Origin: Thereva unica
Taxonomy: Eukaryota; Arthropoda; Insecta; Diptera; Therevidae
DNA: 64,000 nt
Reading direction: 5' to 3'
NCBI GenBank assembly: GCA_949987705.1
Contig: OX465286.1
Coordinates: forward strand, 19,605,676 to 19,669,675
Shown here: one piece after another, positions 41,874 through 53,230 of the stretch
Layout of the letters: every line of letters starts with the position of its first letter
Numbering within the stretch: the stretch's first letter is position 1
Translations under genes and position numbers: made by a program
Notes under the pieces: generated by a model
What the model saw: the letters and a program-made list of their open reading frames with translations, nothing else
Told to the model about the DNA's origin: nothing
Database searches by the model: none

Positions 41874-42889
41874 TAGTGACACCATTAATAAAAGTCAAAC
41901 TATTATTAAATGATAAATTGGAAATATATGGCGTATATGATTCAGGTTCGAATGTTTCTCTCATTAATTCTAAATTATTAAAATTAAAAACCAAGAAAAA
42001 TAGTTTAAATGAAAAAAATTTAAATACAATTAATGGTGTTAAAAAGACAAATGGTTTGACAAATATAAAAATAAAAATTTTCGAAAAAGAAGAAAATGTG
42101 GATGTTTACATAATTGATGATCCAAATTTCAGATATGAATTTTTAATAGGATTAGACATAATAAAGAAATACAAGCTTATACAAAATGAGGAGTTAAAAA
42201 TAACACAAAAGCAATACTTACATGAAGAGACTATAAAAAAAGAAGAAAAGATAAGTACAGAGAAAAGCGAGGGTAACAGATATGAAAAAAAATACGAAAT
42301 AAACTTCAATGAACATATAAAAGAATTTGAAATAAAAGTTAATCATTTAGATGAAAAGAAAAGGGAAGAAATTAATAAACTAATACAAAAATATAAATCA
42401 GTATTTGGCAAAGACAAGTATGATGTAGGAAGAGTTAAAGAATATGAAGCAAGAATAGATTTATTAGTGGATAAATACTGCAGCAAAAGGCCATACAGAT
42501 GCACTATAGAAGACAAAGAAGAGATAGCGGAACAGATAGCAAAATTATTAGATAATAAACTTATAGAAGAGTCCTACAGTCCATTTGCAGCGCCAGTAAC
42601 TTTGGCATTTAAGAAAGAAGAAAATAAGAGGTCAAGACTATGTATAGACTTCAGGGATTTAAATAAGATAATAGTGCCACAGGCTCAACCGTTCCCATTA
42701 ATTGACAAAGACAAGAAATTGCAATTATTTTACAAGCCTAGACATAAACTCAGCTTTTTGGTCTATACCTCTAAGAGTAGAAGACAGGAAGAAGACAGGA
42801 TTTGTAACACAGGAAGGACACTTTCAATGGACCTGTCTACCATTCGGTTTAAAGACATCACCAGCAATATTTCAGAGAATATTAAGTAA
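41865..42889 (+). pseudogene. gypsy Pol, protease and N-terminal RT
   Basis: The protease box is YGVYDSGSNVSLI (DSG intact), with a hydrophobic FLIGLDI box downstream. RT begins with the gypsy-type YRCTIEDKEEI, LIEESYSPFAAPV and RLCIDFRDLNK. It reaches PLID near 42705, where the normal frame is lost. The next stretch encodes the expected residues only in another frame (from 42702), so a small deletion lies here. The remainder of this frame to 42889 is out-of-frame noise. This single lesion appears to be the main defect of the element. Confidence 0.8.
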
Positions 42890-44960
42890 TATACTTCGAA
42901 AATATAAACTTACCGATTTTACTGTGAATTACATAGATGATATCCTGATATTTTCAAAATCATTTGAAGAACACATAAATCACTTGAAACAGTTGCTAGA
43001 AGCAATTCTAACAGAAGGATTTCGATTAAAATTTACAAAATGTACATTTGCATCAGATTCAGTCAAGTACCTAGGACATATTATTCAAAATAATTCGATA
43101 AAACCAGTGAAGGATAACCTAGTGTCGATAAGGAATTTCCCAGTACCAAAAACTCAGAAGAACGTTAGACAATTTTTAGGAAAAATAAATTTTTACCACG
43201 AATACATACCAAGAGGCGCAATAATATTAGACCCACTACATAACTTACTTAGAAAAAATCAGAAATTTATTTGGTCTGAAGAATGTCAAAAAGCATTTGA
43301 AAAAATTAAGAGCCTCTTATGTTCACAACCAATACTAGAAATATTCGATCAAGATCTACCAATAAACATTTATACCGATGGATCGCTAGAGGGCGTCGGA
43401 GCAGTATTGAAACAGATACAAACAGATGGTAAAGAAAAACCAGTGGCTTACTTTTCAAAAAAATTAAATGGAGCACAAAAGAAGAAAAAAGCTATATATT
43501 TAGAATGTTTGGCCATCAAAGAAGCACTGAGATATTGGCAGTACTGGTTAATAGGTAAATCATTTACTGTTTACTCAGACCACAAACCACTAGAGAATAT
43601 GAACTTAAAAGCAAGAACAGATGAAGAGCTGGGTGATCTGACTTATTACCTTTCACAGTACGACTTTAAAATTAAATATTCCCCGGGAAAAGAAAATTTA
43701 GAAGCAGACTGTTTAAGCCGAAATCCTGTATTGGAACCAGAAGAAAATATAGAAGAACAATTAAAAATAGTGAACTTAATTAATTTGGAAGATATTATAA
43801 TGGATCAGAATAAAAATGAAGAAATACAGAGAAACAAAAACAAAATAATTGAAAAACATAATGTATACTACAAAAAAATAAGAAACAAAGAGAAAATAAT
43901 AATAACGGAAGAATTTAGTATCAGACTTATAAAACAAATACATGAGGACCTGTGCCACATTGGAATTGGTCAAATGCTAAGGACTATTAGTTCACTGTAT
44001 ATAACAAAGAATTTAACAAAAAATATAAAAAACGTTTGCAGAACCTGTGAAATTTGCATAAGGAACAAAACAAGAGGACAGGACAAATACGGAATGATGT
44101 CACATTTAGGCCCGGCGACAAGACCTTTTGAAATAGTATCAATAGACACAATTGGCGGCTTTGGTGGTTCGAGATCAACAAAGAAATACCTACATCTTTT
44201 AGTGGACCACTTCACTCGGTACGCATTTATTATAACATCAAAGACCCAGAGTGCACATGATTTTATAAAGCTAATAAATAAAGTCACCGAAACGGAAGAG
44301 ATAGGAATGCTTCTCACCGACCAGTATCCTGGAATAAATTCAAAAGAATTCAAGAAATTTCTTAGTGACAAGCAAATAACAATGATATTTACAGCAGTGA
44401 ACGCACCTTTTTCAAATGGCCTAAATGAAAGGTTAAACCAAACACTAGTGAACAAGATTAGGTGCAGAATAAATGAATGTGGAGGAAAAAAAGCATGGAC
44501 TACAATAGCACATGAATGTGTAGAAAAATACAATCAGACTAATCACTCGGTAACCGGCTATGCACCATGCTATTTGTTATATGGGACAGCCGTTACAATC
44601 TTACCAAATGAGCTGCGCCAAGAACGTACACACAGTGACTGGATCAGAGATAAAGAAAGAGCATTTAATAATACTTTGAATTCACATAATTATAATAAAA
44701 TGCGTTATGATAGAAAAAGACAAAATAGAGAATTTAAAGTTGGAGATATGGTATATGTAGAAAACGGGAATAAACTAAATAGAAGAAAACTGGATGAACT
44801 GAGAATTGGACCATATAAAATAGTAGAAAAAAAATCTAATACAATTTATAGGGTAGATACAGGACACAGGAAAACAGAGTCAAACCTATTTCATATTACA
44901 AAACTAATTCCAATACAAATAACAAAATATGAAGAAGAGATGAAAGAAAAAATCTACTAG
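42702..44960 (+). pseudogene. gypsy Pol, RT core, RNase H and integrase
   Basis: The frame is open for 752 residues. RT motifs are FTSLDINSAFWSIPL (first aspartate), LPFGLKTSPAIFQRI and VNYIDDILIFS (YIDD). RNase H has YTDGSLEGVGAV, YLECLAIKEAL and YSDHKPLE. The integrase has an H-H-C-C type zinc segment (HEDLCHIG to CRTCEIC) and the DDE residues in VSIDTIGGF, LLTDQYPG and LNERLNQTL. It ends with a basic C-terminus at 44960, then a hairpin-like CTTCCCCTAGAGGGGAGA containing the polypurine tract. All catalytic residues are present; only the junction upstream is broken. The TTG at 42702 is not a real start. Confidence 0.85.
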
Positions 44961-45008
44961 TTCTGAAGAGAAAATTCACGGGTGAATTTTCTTCCCCTAG
45001 AGGGGAGA

Positions 45009-45359
45009 TGTAAAGAAAATAGATTTTCTTTAATATTTTTGAATTTGGCGCGCTCTGCGTGTTTTGAACTTGGCGCGCTTCGCATGAGGCATGACTGTTG
45101 GAAAACGTCAGACTTCTTAGTCTGGAGTTTTTTTGAGGTTAGAATTATGGAGAATGGCGTGTTAAGAGAAAAATTTTCATAGAATACTTTTTGTGTACAA
45201 AGATTTAGATTTGATTTAGTGGAAAAATAAACGTTAAATGTCGTTTCTTTGTTTTCAGGTAACGTTGTTACAATAGTGTACCAAAGAAATAAGTAAATAA
45301 AACTTTGTTTTCAGAAGCAACACATTCGCTTATTTTAAACCATAAGATATAATCTTATA
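45009..45359 (+). repeat. gypsy 3' LTR
   Basis: A direct copy of 40358-40708 with no difference seen by eye. It is preceded by the purine tract AGGGGAGA (45001-45008) and followed by a TA microsatellite (45360-45377) that adjoins the Tc1-like inverted repeat. Confidence 0.9.
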
Positions 45360-45377
45360 TATATATATATATATATA

Positions 45378-46266
45378 CAGTCAGCGAAATTGATATAAAG
45401 GCACCCAACACTTCTATGTTTCAGAGCGTTTTCCTCAGCCCCATTTTGTTGTGGAACCCTGAATTTTAACATAGTTGCCTTTCTAGGGGTTGCGAATAAG
45501 TGGTAAAAAAATTATATCGCTAGCTCTCTTAATAACGGTAAAATGCATACCGGAAGTAAAAGCATTTCAATTTGAAGCATTTTTAGTGCGAAATTGATTT
45601 AAGTTCAGTAAAGAAAAAAGTGTTCTTATTGCCATAAATGAACTTTATTTAATATTTAATCGATTCTCCATTGTTTTTATGACTGGAAAAATTCTTTTTC
45701 TCATACTCGCCACTAATGTGTGGAGCATTTCTTCCGGAATTGAATTCCAAGCATGTTAAATGCTTATTTTGAGCGATTCTTCATTTTCAAACCGCCTTCC
45801 ATGAGCATACACCTTTCTGACTACAATTCTCCATAAATCTTCTACCAGATTTAAACCCGTAGAGTGTGCCAGCCAATCCAAAAGTGGATACTTTTGCTCC
45901 TCAAACCACTTCATAGTAGCTCTTTCTTTATGGATAGGTGCACTATCCTATTGAAAGGTCCAATTATCGCCAAGCACTTCCTCTCCAAATGACACCAAAA
46001 CGTCGTCCAAAAGTGAAATCTAGTGTGCAGCACACATTCGGCTAGTTATCCAACTAATTGGACTCTTGTATGAGCAGAAAAGCGGCCCAAACCATCACTG
46101 TGCCTTCTCCGAAATTTCGGCTCCAAGGAACTTCAGGTGTTTTCTTAAGATCATGCCAAAAGTATTGGCAGCCATCTGGCCCGTCCAGATTAAATTTTTT
46201 TTTCATCAGAAAAAATAACATTTCGCCATTCCTTGTCCCATGACATTACATTCTCTGCAAATTTAT
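45378..46266 (-). pseudogene. Tc1-like transposase, C-terminal part, minus strand
   Basis: Read on the minus strand from the spacer, the order is WRNVIFSDEKKFNLDGPDG (first catalytic aspartate, in the unduplicated spacer) and GEGTVMVWAAF. Next come DDVLVSFGEE, DNWTFQ-stop-DSAPIHK (second aspartate region with a TAG inside) and KYPLLDWLAHSTGLNLVEDLW (third acidic residue). Frame changes occur as well. The right arm carries the inverted copy of everything from WHDL onward, including the same TAG. The N-terminal DNA-binding domain is absent. Confidence 0.8.
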
Positions 46267-47265
46267 TGGCATGATCTTAAGAAAACACCTGAAGTTCCTT
46301 GGAGCCGAAATTTCGGAGAAGGCACAGTGATGGTTTGGGCCGCTTTTCTGCTCATACAAGAGTCCAATTAGTTGGATAACTAGCCGAATGTGTGCTGCAC
46401 ACTAGATTTCACTTTTGGACGACGTTTTGGTGTCATTTGGAGAGGAAGTGCTTGGCGATAATTGGACCTTTCAATAGGATAGTGCACCTATCCATAAAGA
46501 AAGAGCTACTATGAAGTGGTTTGAGGAGCAAAAGTATCCACTTTTGGATTGGCTGGCACAGGGGGGCACAGGGGGGCCTCGGTAGCCTAGGGGGTAAGGC
46601 GCCTGGCTACTATCCCAGAGGTCCCGGGTTCGAATCCCGGCCAGCCCCACGGTCCTTCGCCTTTTCCACTTTCCCACCCACAAAACTTTCCTTCTTTCTC
46701 TTCCCTCTTTACATTCCTGATCCCTCATGTCATAGCCTTCCTTAGCCCTTCCCCGCTCTACCAAAAAGCGCATGTCATCGGTTGGTTGATGAGATTCAAC
46801 TCGTTTCAGGAGGCATAACACTCCAGCGAGTTGTTTCTCGATGCCCCGATGTCAAAGTCGCGACAGTAATGGTTGGAAGTAGGTGGACTAAAAAAATATC
46901 GCGGGTAAGGTTGTGACAGTTCCTTTCTTCCCCGACTAGAGCTGCTGTTCGACATTGCACTCTATATGAAGAAAATAGATTGTCGACACAGTATAAAGGG
47001 CGTTTCCTGTGACTCTAGTCTTTCACATAAAAAAAAAAAAAAAAAAAAAAACACTCTACGGGTTTAAATCTGGTAGAAGATTTATGGAGAATTGTAGTCA
47101 GAAAGGTGTATGCTCATGGAAGGCGGTTTGAAAATGAAGAATCGCTCAAAATAAGCATTTAACATGCTTGGAATTCAATTCCGGAAGAAATGCTCCACAC
47201 ATTAGTGGCGAGTATGAGAAAAAGAATTTTTCCAGTCATAAAAACAATGGAGAATCGATTAAATA
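46267..47265 (+). pseudogene. Inverted duplicate of the Tc1 transposase C-terminus, split by a SINE
   Basis: On the plus strand it repeats the same decayed coding as the left arm: GEGTVMVWAAF, FGEEVLGDNWTFQ with the following TAG, then KWFEEQKYPLLDWLA. The SINE at 46573 interrupts there. After it come STGLNLVEDLWRIVVRKVYAHGRRF and HTLVASMRKRIFPVIKTMENRL. The shared nonsense codon shows that the inverted duplication arose from an already dead copy, or that the arms have been homogenised. Confidence 0.8.
46573..47052 (+). mobile_element. tRNA-derived SINE, copy 3
   Basis: Same family as 7361 and 10921: head with GGTTCGAATCC B box, hairpin at 46791-46839, and tail CAGTATAAAGGGCG to TCTTTCACAT with an A run of more than 20. 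It lies in the right arm of the Tc1 foldback. The flanks share only a few bases (ACA), and a 10-base CACAGGGGGG duplication is seen just before the head. The left arm supplies the empty site for comparison. Confidence 0.9.
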
Positions 47266-47295
47266 TCCTTACTAATATTATAAATGCGAAAGTAA

Positions 47296-47296
47296 C

Positions 47297-47337
<41 letters not shown>
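47296..47337. repeat. (CTGT)n microsatellite
   Basis: About ten uninterrupted copies of the tetranucleotide CTGT near the 5' end of the Helitron-like element. Confidence 0.95.
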
Positions 47338-47524
47338 TACGCTTTCACGCCTAAACCACTAAACCGATTTTGATGAAATTTGCTACAGACATAGTTTAGA
47401 CCTTGGTGACGGACATAGGCTACTTTTTATGGAGAAAAAAAGGGTTGAAGGGGGTGAAATGGGGTTCAATAAGTTGTAAGGAGATTTTTTATTTTTACTT
47501 TTTTTTCTTTTGTATAAAAGTAAC

Positions 47525-49640
47525 TGACTAACAGACAACGCACAACCTAAACCGCTGGAGCTAAAGGGCTGAAATTTTGACAGTGCATCCCTATAATGGC
47601 GTGGACATCCACTATAAAGCGATTTTTCGAAATTCATCCCCTAAGGGGGTGAAATGGGGTTTATCCAAACCGTTGGGGCTATAGGGCTGAAATTTTGACA
47701 GTGCATCCCTATAATGGCGTGGACATCCGCTAAGAAGCGATTTTTCGAAATTCATCCCCTAAGGGGGTGAAATGGGGTTTACCCAAACCGCTGGAGCTAT
47801 AGGGCTGAAATTTTGACAGTGCATCCATATAATGACGTTTACATCCACTAAAAAGCGATTTTTCGAAATTCATCTCTTAAGGGGGTGAAATGGGGTTTTT
47901 ACAAACCGCTAAACCTATAGGGCTGAAATTTGGACAGTGCATCCCTATAATGGAGTGGACATCCACTATAAAGCGATTTTTCGAAATTCATCCCTTAAGG
48001 GGGTGAAATAGGGTTTATCCAAACCGCTGGAGCTATAGGGTTGAAATTTCAACAGTGGATCCCTTTAATGACGTGGACATCCACTAAAGAGAGATTTTTT
48101 CGAAATTCATCCCCTAAGGGTGTGAAATGGGGTTTTTACAAACCACTAAAGCTATAGGGCTGAAAATTGGACAGTGCATCCCTATAATGGAGTGGACATC
48201 CACTATAAAGCGATTTTTCGAAATTCATCCCTTAAGGGGGTGAAATAGGGTTTATCCAAACCGCTGGAGCTATAGGGTTGAAATTTTAACAGTGGATCCC
48301 TTTAATGACGTGGACATCCACTAAAGAGCGATTTTTCGAAATTCATCCCCTAAGGGTGTGAAATGGGGTTTTTACAAACCGCTAAAGCTATAGGGCTGAA
48401 AATTGGGCAGTGCATCCCTATAATGGAGTGGACATCCACTATAAAGCGATTTTTCGAAATTCATCCCTTAGGGGGGTGAAATAGGGTTTATCCAAACCGC
48501 TGGAGCTATAGGGTTGAAATTTTAACAGTGCATCCCTATAATGACGTGGACATCCACTAAAGAGTGATTTTTCGAAATTCATCCCCTAAGGGTGTGAAAT
48601 GGGGTTTTTACAAACCGCTGGAGCTATAGGGCTGAAATTTTGACAGTGCATCCATATAATGACGTTTACAACCACTAAAAAGCGATTTTTCGAAATTCAT
48701 CCCCTAAGGGGTTGAAATGGCTTTTATCCAAACGGCTAAAGTTATAGGGCCGAAATTTTGACAGTGCATCCCTATAATGGCGTGGACATCCACTAACAAG
48801 CGATTTTTCGAAATTCATCCCCTAAGGGGGTGAAATGGGGTATATCCAAACCGCTGGAGCTATAGGGTTGAAATTTCAACAGTGGATCCCTTTAATGACG
48901 TGGACATCCACTAAAGAGAGATTTTTTTCGAAATTTATCCCCTAAGGGTGTGAAATGGGGTTTTTACAAACCGCTAAAGCTATAGGGCTGAAAATTGGGC
49001 AGTGCATCCCTATAATGGAGTGGACATCCACTATAAAGCGATTTTTCGAAATTCCTCCCCTAAGGGGGTGAAATGGGGTTTATCCAAACCGTTGGAGCGA
49101 TAGCGCTGAAATTTTGACAGTGCATCAATATAATGGCGTGAACATCCACTAAGAAGCGATTTTTCGGAATTCATCCCCTAAGGGGGTGAAATGGGGTTTA
49201 CCCAAACCGCTGGAGCTATAGGGCTGAAATTTTGACGGTGCATCCCTATAATGGCGTGAACATCCACTAAGAAGCGATTTTTCGAAATTCATCCCCTAAG
49301 GGGGTGAAATGGGGTTTACCCAAACCGCTGGAGCTATAGGGCTGAAATTTTGACAGTGCATCCCTATAATGGCGTGAACATCCACTAAGAACCGATTTTT
49401 CGAAATTCATCCCCTAAGGGGGTGAAATGGGGTTTACCCAAACCTCTGGAGCTATAGGGCTGAAATTTTGACAGTGCATCCCTATAATGGCGTGGACATC
49501 TACTTAAAAGCGATTTTTCGAAATTCATCCCCTAAGGGAGTGAAATGGGGTTTACCCAAACCGCTGGAGCTATAGGGCTGAAATTTTGACAGTGCATCCC
49601 TATAATGGCGTGAACATCCACTAAGAAGCGATTTGTCGAG
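47525..49640. repeat. Tandem array of a 118-bp unit, about 17 copies
   Basis: Marker strings GGGGGTGAAATGG and GAAATTCATCCCCTAAGG recur at 47645, 47763, 47881, 47999, 48118, 48236 and onward to about 49536, a period of 118-120. Units differ by point changes (GACAGTGCATCC or AACAGTGGATCC, GGCGTGGACATCC or GACGTTTACATCC). Alternating variants in the middle suggest a higher-order pair repeat. It lies inside the Helitron-like element and could seed satellite DNA. Confidence 0.9.
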
Positions 49641-50164
49641 CAGAGGTGATATTCGCAGCAATTTGTTTACCATATTTATTAAAAAAATGCATTATAATAA
49701 ACCCTTTTTAGGGATAATAACAGCTGACTTTTTTGTTGGTTTTTTTTAAGGAAAACATTGCACATAATAAACAGTTTTTAAAGGCGTTGCAAGGCACGCG
49801 GGTTTTATGCTAGTATTAAATAAAGTTCATTTATGGCAATAAGAACACTTTTTTCTTTACTGAACTTAAATCAATTTCGCACTAAAAATGCTTCAAATTG
49901 AAATGCTTTTACTTCCGGTATGCATTATACCGTTATTAAGAGAGCTAGCGATATAATTTTTTTACCACTTATTCGCAACCCCTAGAAAGGCAACTATGTT
50001 AAAATTCAGGGTTCCACAACAAAATGGGGCTGAGGAAAACGCTCTGAAACATAGAAGTGTTGGGTGCCTTTATATCAATTTCGCTGACTGTATATATGTA
50101 TGTATGTGTATGCATATATAGATTTGCATGCTTAGCTGAAAAGTGCGCCTCCTGTGCTAGAAGG

Positions 50165-50269
50165 GTTAACTCTTGCTGTATGCTGTATTCAGCAAGGCCT
50201 TTGATCGAGTAGGCCATGACACCTTAATGGCAAAGCTTGTAAGAGCCGGTATATCAGGTACTACCCTGG
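50165..50269 (+). pseudogene. LINE-C RT fragment before a solo LTR
   Basis: It reads VFSKAFDRVGHDTLMAKL and then GISGTTL, a LINE-C RT segment around the first catalytic aspartate. It is cut by the LTR at 50270 and continues at 51576. A 3'-end-like LINE-C string (GTGCGCCTCCTGTGCTAGA) lies just before it, resembling 40296-40320. Confidence 0.75.
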
Positions 50270-51575
50270 TGTTTGACCCCAAACCTAAAAAACAAAAACC
50301 AAAACACAAATACCTAAAAAGAAATTGAATTATTATAAAATTAAGAACAAAAAAATATACCTATCGGGTTGTATCCAGAAACTCTAAATTATTCGGCCAA
50401 ATCTAAAAAGTACAAGGAAAATTAATTATTTAATTACATAATATTGAATTTATTTACATATAAGTAGAAATTCCACAAGAAGTCAAGGAATTTCTACTCC
50501 AATAACAAATATCAAAATGACATAAAAACAACAACAACAAGTACATAAAAATGTAAACAAAGCAAAAATCAACGCAATTAACATAAATTAAACACATAGC
50601 GCAGTAAAATAATGAAAAGTATATTAAATAATATTTCACCTGTGTAATAACATGAAAATAAACTAAACTTCCAGGTGAAATATGTATTAAATGAAAAACA
50701 TAGAATAACACATAACCTACCTTTTATGGACAAACATTGAAACAAGCAAAAAAAACACATAGTTCACATGCACATATAACACCAACACACAGCATAAACA
50801 CTAAAGAACTTGCGCAAAGGCTTTTACCTACCTGAAGACAACTGGAATACACTTATAACCCACTTATAACGCGAAATTTTGCGCGCGCGACTTCGCGATA
50901 AAAACACCGGCGAACAAACGTCAAAATCAAACTTTACGTATTGTCATGGTGTGATACATGAAACCACAGTAAAATTTAAAGAGGAATTCAATGGTGTGGC
51001 CAGAAAGGCAAAATATTTTATGTGTAAAAAGATATTAAGATAAATAAAATTTTTTCATAAAAGGTAGTAAGAGTGAAAGAGAAAGAAAACAAAAAGGATA
51101 AAAAGAACGAGATACATATATTTTCAAAAATACATTGATAAAAATATATGTGGCCATTTTGAATAAAAATAGTAAGAATATTGGTGTTTGAATTTGGACC
51201 GTTGCTTTCCTGGCTATAAAATCCGAGCACCAACAGCACTCATGACCAGTCGCTTGGTAGCAGCAAACGAATTGAGTGATCAAACTTCTATATGCTAAAT
51301 AGTTATATATGCTCAAGTTATATATGCTCAAAGATTTGCAAGAACTTCAAACGTTGATAAGGACTTAGACAAATATTAAGTGATTGTGTCACACATATGC
51401 CAATTAGGTTATAGTGGCGCTGTATGCTTATATTTCAAAGTCCAGTAGCATAAGTATATAAAATTATATTAAATTTGTTTTATATATTTAACATTTTTTT
51501 CATAAATAAAGAAAACTTGGTTGTTAACTGACGCGTTTAATTTCTATTCCTAAACTCTTCAGTTTGCATTTAACA
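50270..51575. repeat. Solo LTR (1306 bp) in a LINE-C fragment
   Basis: It begins TGTTTGACCCC and ends CATTTAACA, with a TGTT/AACA terminal inverted repeat and a 5-bp duplication CCTGG (50265-50269 and 51576-51580). The RT frame is restored from GTTL to EWIKSYL. The interior is AT-rich with a TATATAAAA string near 51456 and AATAAAG near 51506. There is no coding region. The minus-strand frames within it look fortuitous. Confidence 0.8.
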
Positions 51576-52707
51576 CCTGGAATGGATAAAATCTTATCTA
51601 AATGAAAGAACTCAGGTTGTTAGATTTCAAGGGTTTTTTTCTAATGAAATTGCAGTAACTTCCGGGGTTCCCCAGGGTAGTCATCTAGGCCCTCTTCTTT
51701 TCAATATCTTCATCACCGATTTATCTGAAAAGTTAATATATATTCCACATCTCTTTTATGCAAACGACCTGAAAATATATAGCGCCGTTAAATCCCAAAT
51801 TTCCAGTCGAAACTTGATGCATTACATGACTGGTGCACAGCTAATAAATTGCATCTTAACACCAGCAAATGTCATGCAATAACCTTCTCACGCAAAAACG
51901 ACACGCAGCTACACTCTTATCATCTCAACGGCAAAATTTTGAACCATGTTGATCATATTGTGGATTTAGGTGTTGTCCTTGACAACAAACTAAATTTCAA
52001 TCTGCAATATGATAATATCACGGCCAGAGCCAATAAACTTCTTGGCTTTATAAAGAGAAGGGCTAAAGAATTCGATAATGTATGGGTCACAAAGACACTT
52101 TTCTGTTCTGTAGTCCGCCCAATCCTGGAATACGCTTGCACTATTTGGGCCCTATATTCCAAGTTCACAGCAACAGGATTGAATCAATTCAAAGGAAATT
52201 CCTTCTATTTGCGCTGAGGCATCTTACATGATCCGCATGATTATCATAACCTTCCACCCTACACGGAGAGGTTAAAGGTGCTAGAACTCATGCCTCTGTC
52301 ATGCAGGAGAAAGCTGCTCACGTCATGCCTCACCCTTGACGTTCTAAATGGCAAAATTAAAGTGCAGTGTCTGTCGGATATGATCAAATTTAATGATGAT
52401 GTTCGACAAACAAGACATACAAAACTGCTTAAGGAATATCCGCATCGTACGGAGTATGCTAGGAACGAGCCTGTCAACAGATGCTGTATGGTTTTTAATT
52501 CCTATGGATCATGTTTCTCTCCCTCCACAAACATTCTTACAAAAAAAACTTAGATCCTTACAAACAGCACAAATCAATTAGTATAACTTATGATTATTTC
52601 TGCCAGTGCTTGCTTTAAGTACCATATGTTATGTTAAGTACCATATGTAAAATGTAATTTTAGTTTAAGTGAGCCTTGTTTTGGCAAATAAACAAATAAA
52701 ATAAAAT
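51576..52707 (+). pseudogene. LINE-C RT C-terminal part with 3' end
   Basis: Motifs are EWIKSYLNERTQVV, TSGVPQGSHLGPLLFN and FYANDLKIY, where the YADD box has become YAND and so lost a catalytic aspartate. Then come HLNTSKCHAITFSRK and VRPILEYACTIW, a shift near 52215, and YTERLKVLELMPL, KEYPHRTEYARN and NRCCMVFNS. The 3' untranslated region ends with AATAAACAAATAAAATAAAATAAA-type repeats at about 52684-52707. Several lesions make it inactive. Confidence 0.8.
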
Positions 52708-53230
52708 AAACGTGTTGCAAAACTGGTGTACCACCAATCAATTACATCTCCACATTAGAAAATGTCATGTAAGTACCTTCTCCCGCAAAAGAAACACACC
52801 GCTGCAGGATTATTATCTCAACGACCAGGCCTTAGACCCTGACGATCAAGCCAATAAGCTTCTTGGCTTTATAAAGCGAAGAGACCAAGAATTCAATAGC
52901 GATCGGGCAACAAAACCTCTTTTCTATTCGCTCATCCGCTCAATCCTGATATATGCGTGCCGGATCTGGGGCCCTAAATTTCACTAAGTAGCGGTAGGTT
53001 GGAATCAGTACAGAAAAAAAAATCCCCTCTTCGCTCTGAGAAAACTACACGACACGGCCCCCGCGAATTTTGCAGTTTAACTCGTGCCGAAGTTTGACTC
53101 AATAGGCATACAAAAATGCTTAAGGAATACCCTCATCGCCCAGAATATGCTTCTCACCCAACAAAAAATAATAATCCTTTCAACAAAAAATTGTATATCC
53201 CTCTTGACATCACAATTACCATAGACTTAA
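52708..53230 (+). pseudogene. Second LINE-C fragment abutting the first
   Basis: It starts abruptly at WCTTNQLHLHIRKCHV and STFSRKRN and continues through NKLLGFIKRRDQEF and ILIYACRIWGP. A degraded stretch with HTKMLKEYPHRPEY ends it. The join directly after the A-rich tail of the previous copy indicates that the previous copy inserted into this one, or that the two are tandem. Confidence 0.7.

Larger units (their letters stand above)
40358..45359 (+). mobile_element. Ty3/gypsy LTR retrotransposon, 5.0 kb, young
   Basis: The 351-bp LTRs at each end look identical by eye. The order is gag, protease, RT, RNase H, integrase, which defines Ty3/gypsy. gag and pol are in different frames joined by a slippery site. 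There is no env. Both flanks are TA-rich (a TATATG tail on the left, a TA run on the right), so the target duplication cannot be fixed. One small lesion in RT breaks pol. Confidence 0.9.
47266..49813 (+). mobile_element. Helitron-like element with microsatellite and 118-bp tandem array
   Basis: The insert begins TCCTTACTAATATTATAA and ends ATGCTAG, fitting the TC...CTRR termini of Helitrons. The empty site is preserved in the left Tc1 arm (a TTAAATATTAAATA context). It holds a CTGT microsatellite (about 47296-47337) and a long central tandem array. This structure resembles DINE/MINE-type Helitron derivatives of insects. No replicase-helicase gene is present, so it is non-autonomous. The flanking TA is duplicated or was already present. 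Confidence 0.7.
45378..50090. mobile_element. Foldback Tc1-like transposon: giant inverted repeat
   Basis: The outer ends are CAGTCAGCGAAATTG and its complement, flanked by TA (45376-45377 and 50091-50092). The left arm (45378-46158) and right arm (46267-50090, with two later insertions totalling about 3.0 kb) are inverted copies of about 780 bp with very few differences. The spacer is 108 bp. The whole is the C-terminal two thirds of a Tc1 transposase on the minus strand, plus an inverted duplicate of its terminal 780 bp. Confidence 0.9.

Noticed and set aside
42702..42704. gypsy pol start at 42702
   Set aside because: It is a TTG in the middle of the RT domain, created by a frame lesion; Pol is entered by frameshifting from gag.
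47525..49640. CRISPR-like array
   Set aside because: Units are directly tandem with no unique spacers, 118 bp long, and inside a eukaryotic transposon.
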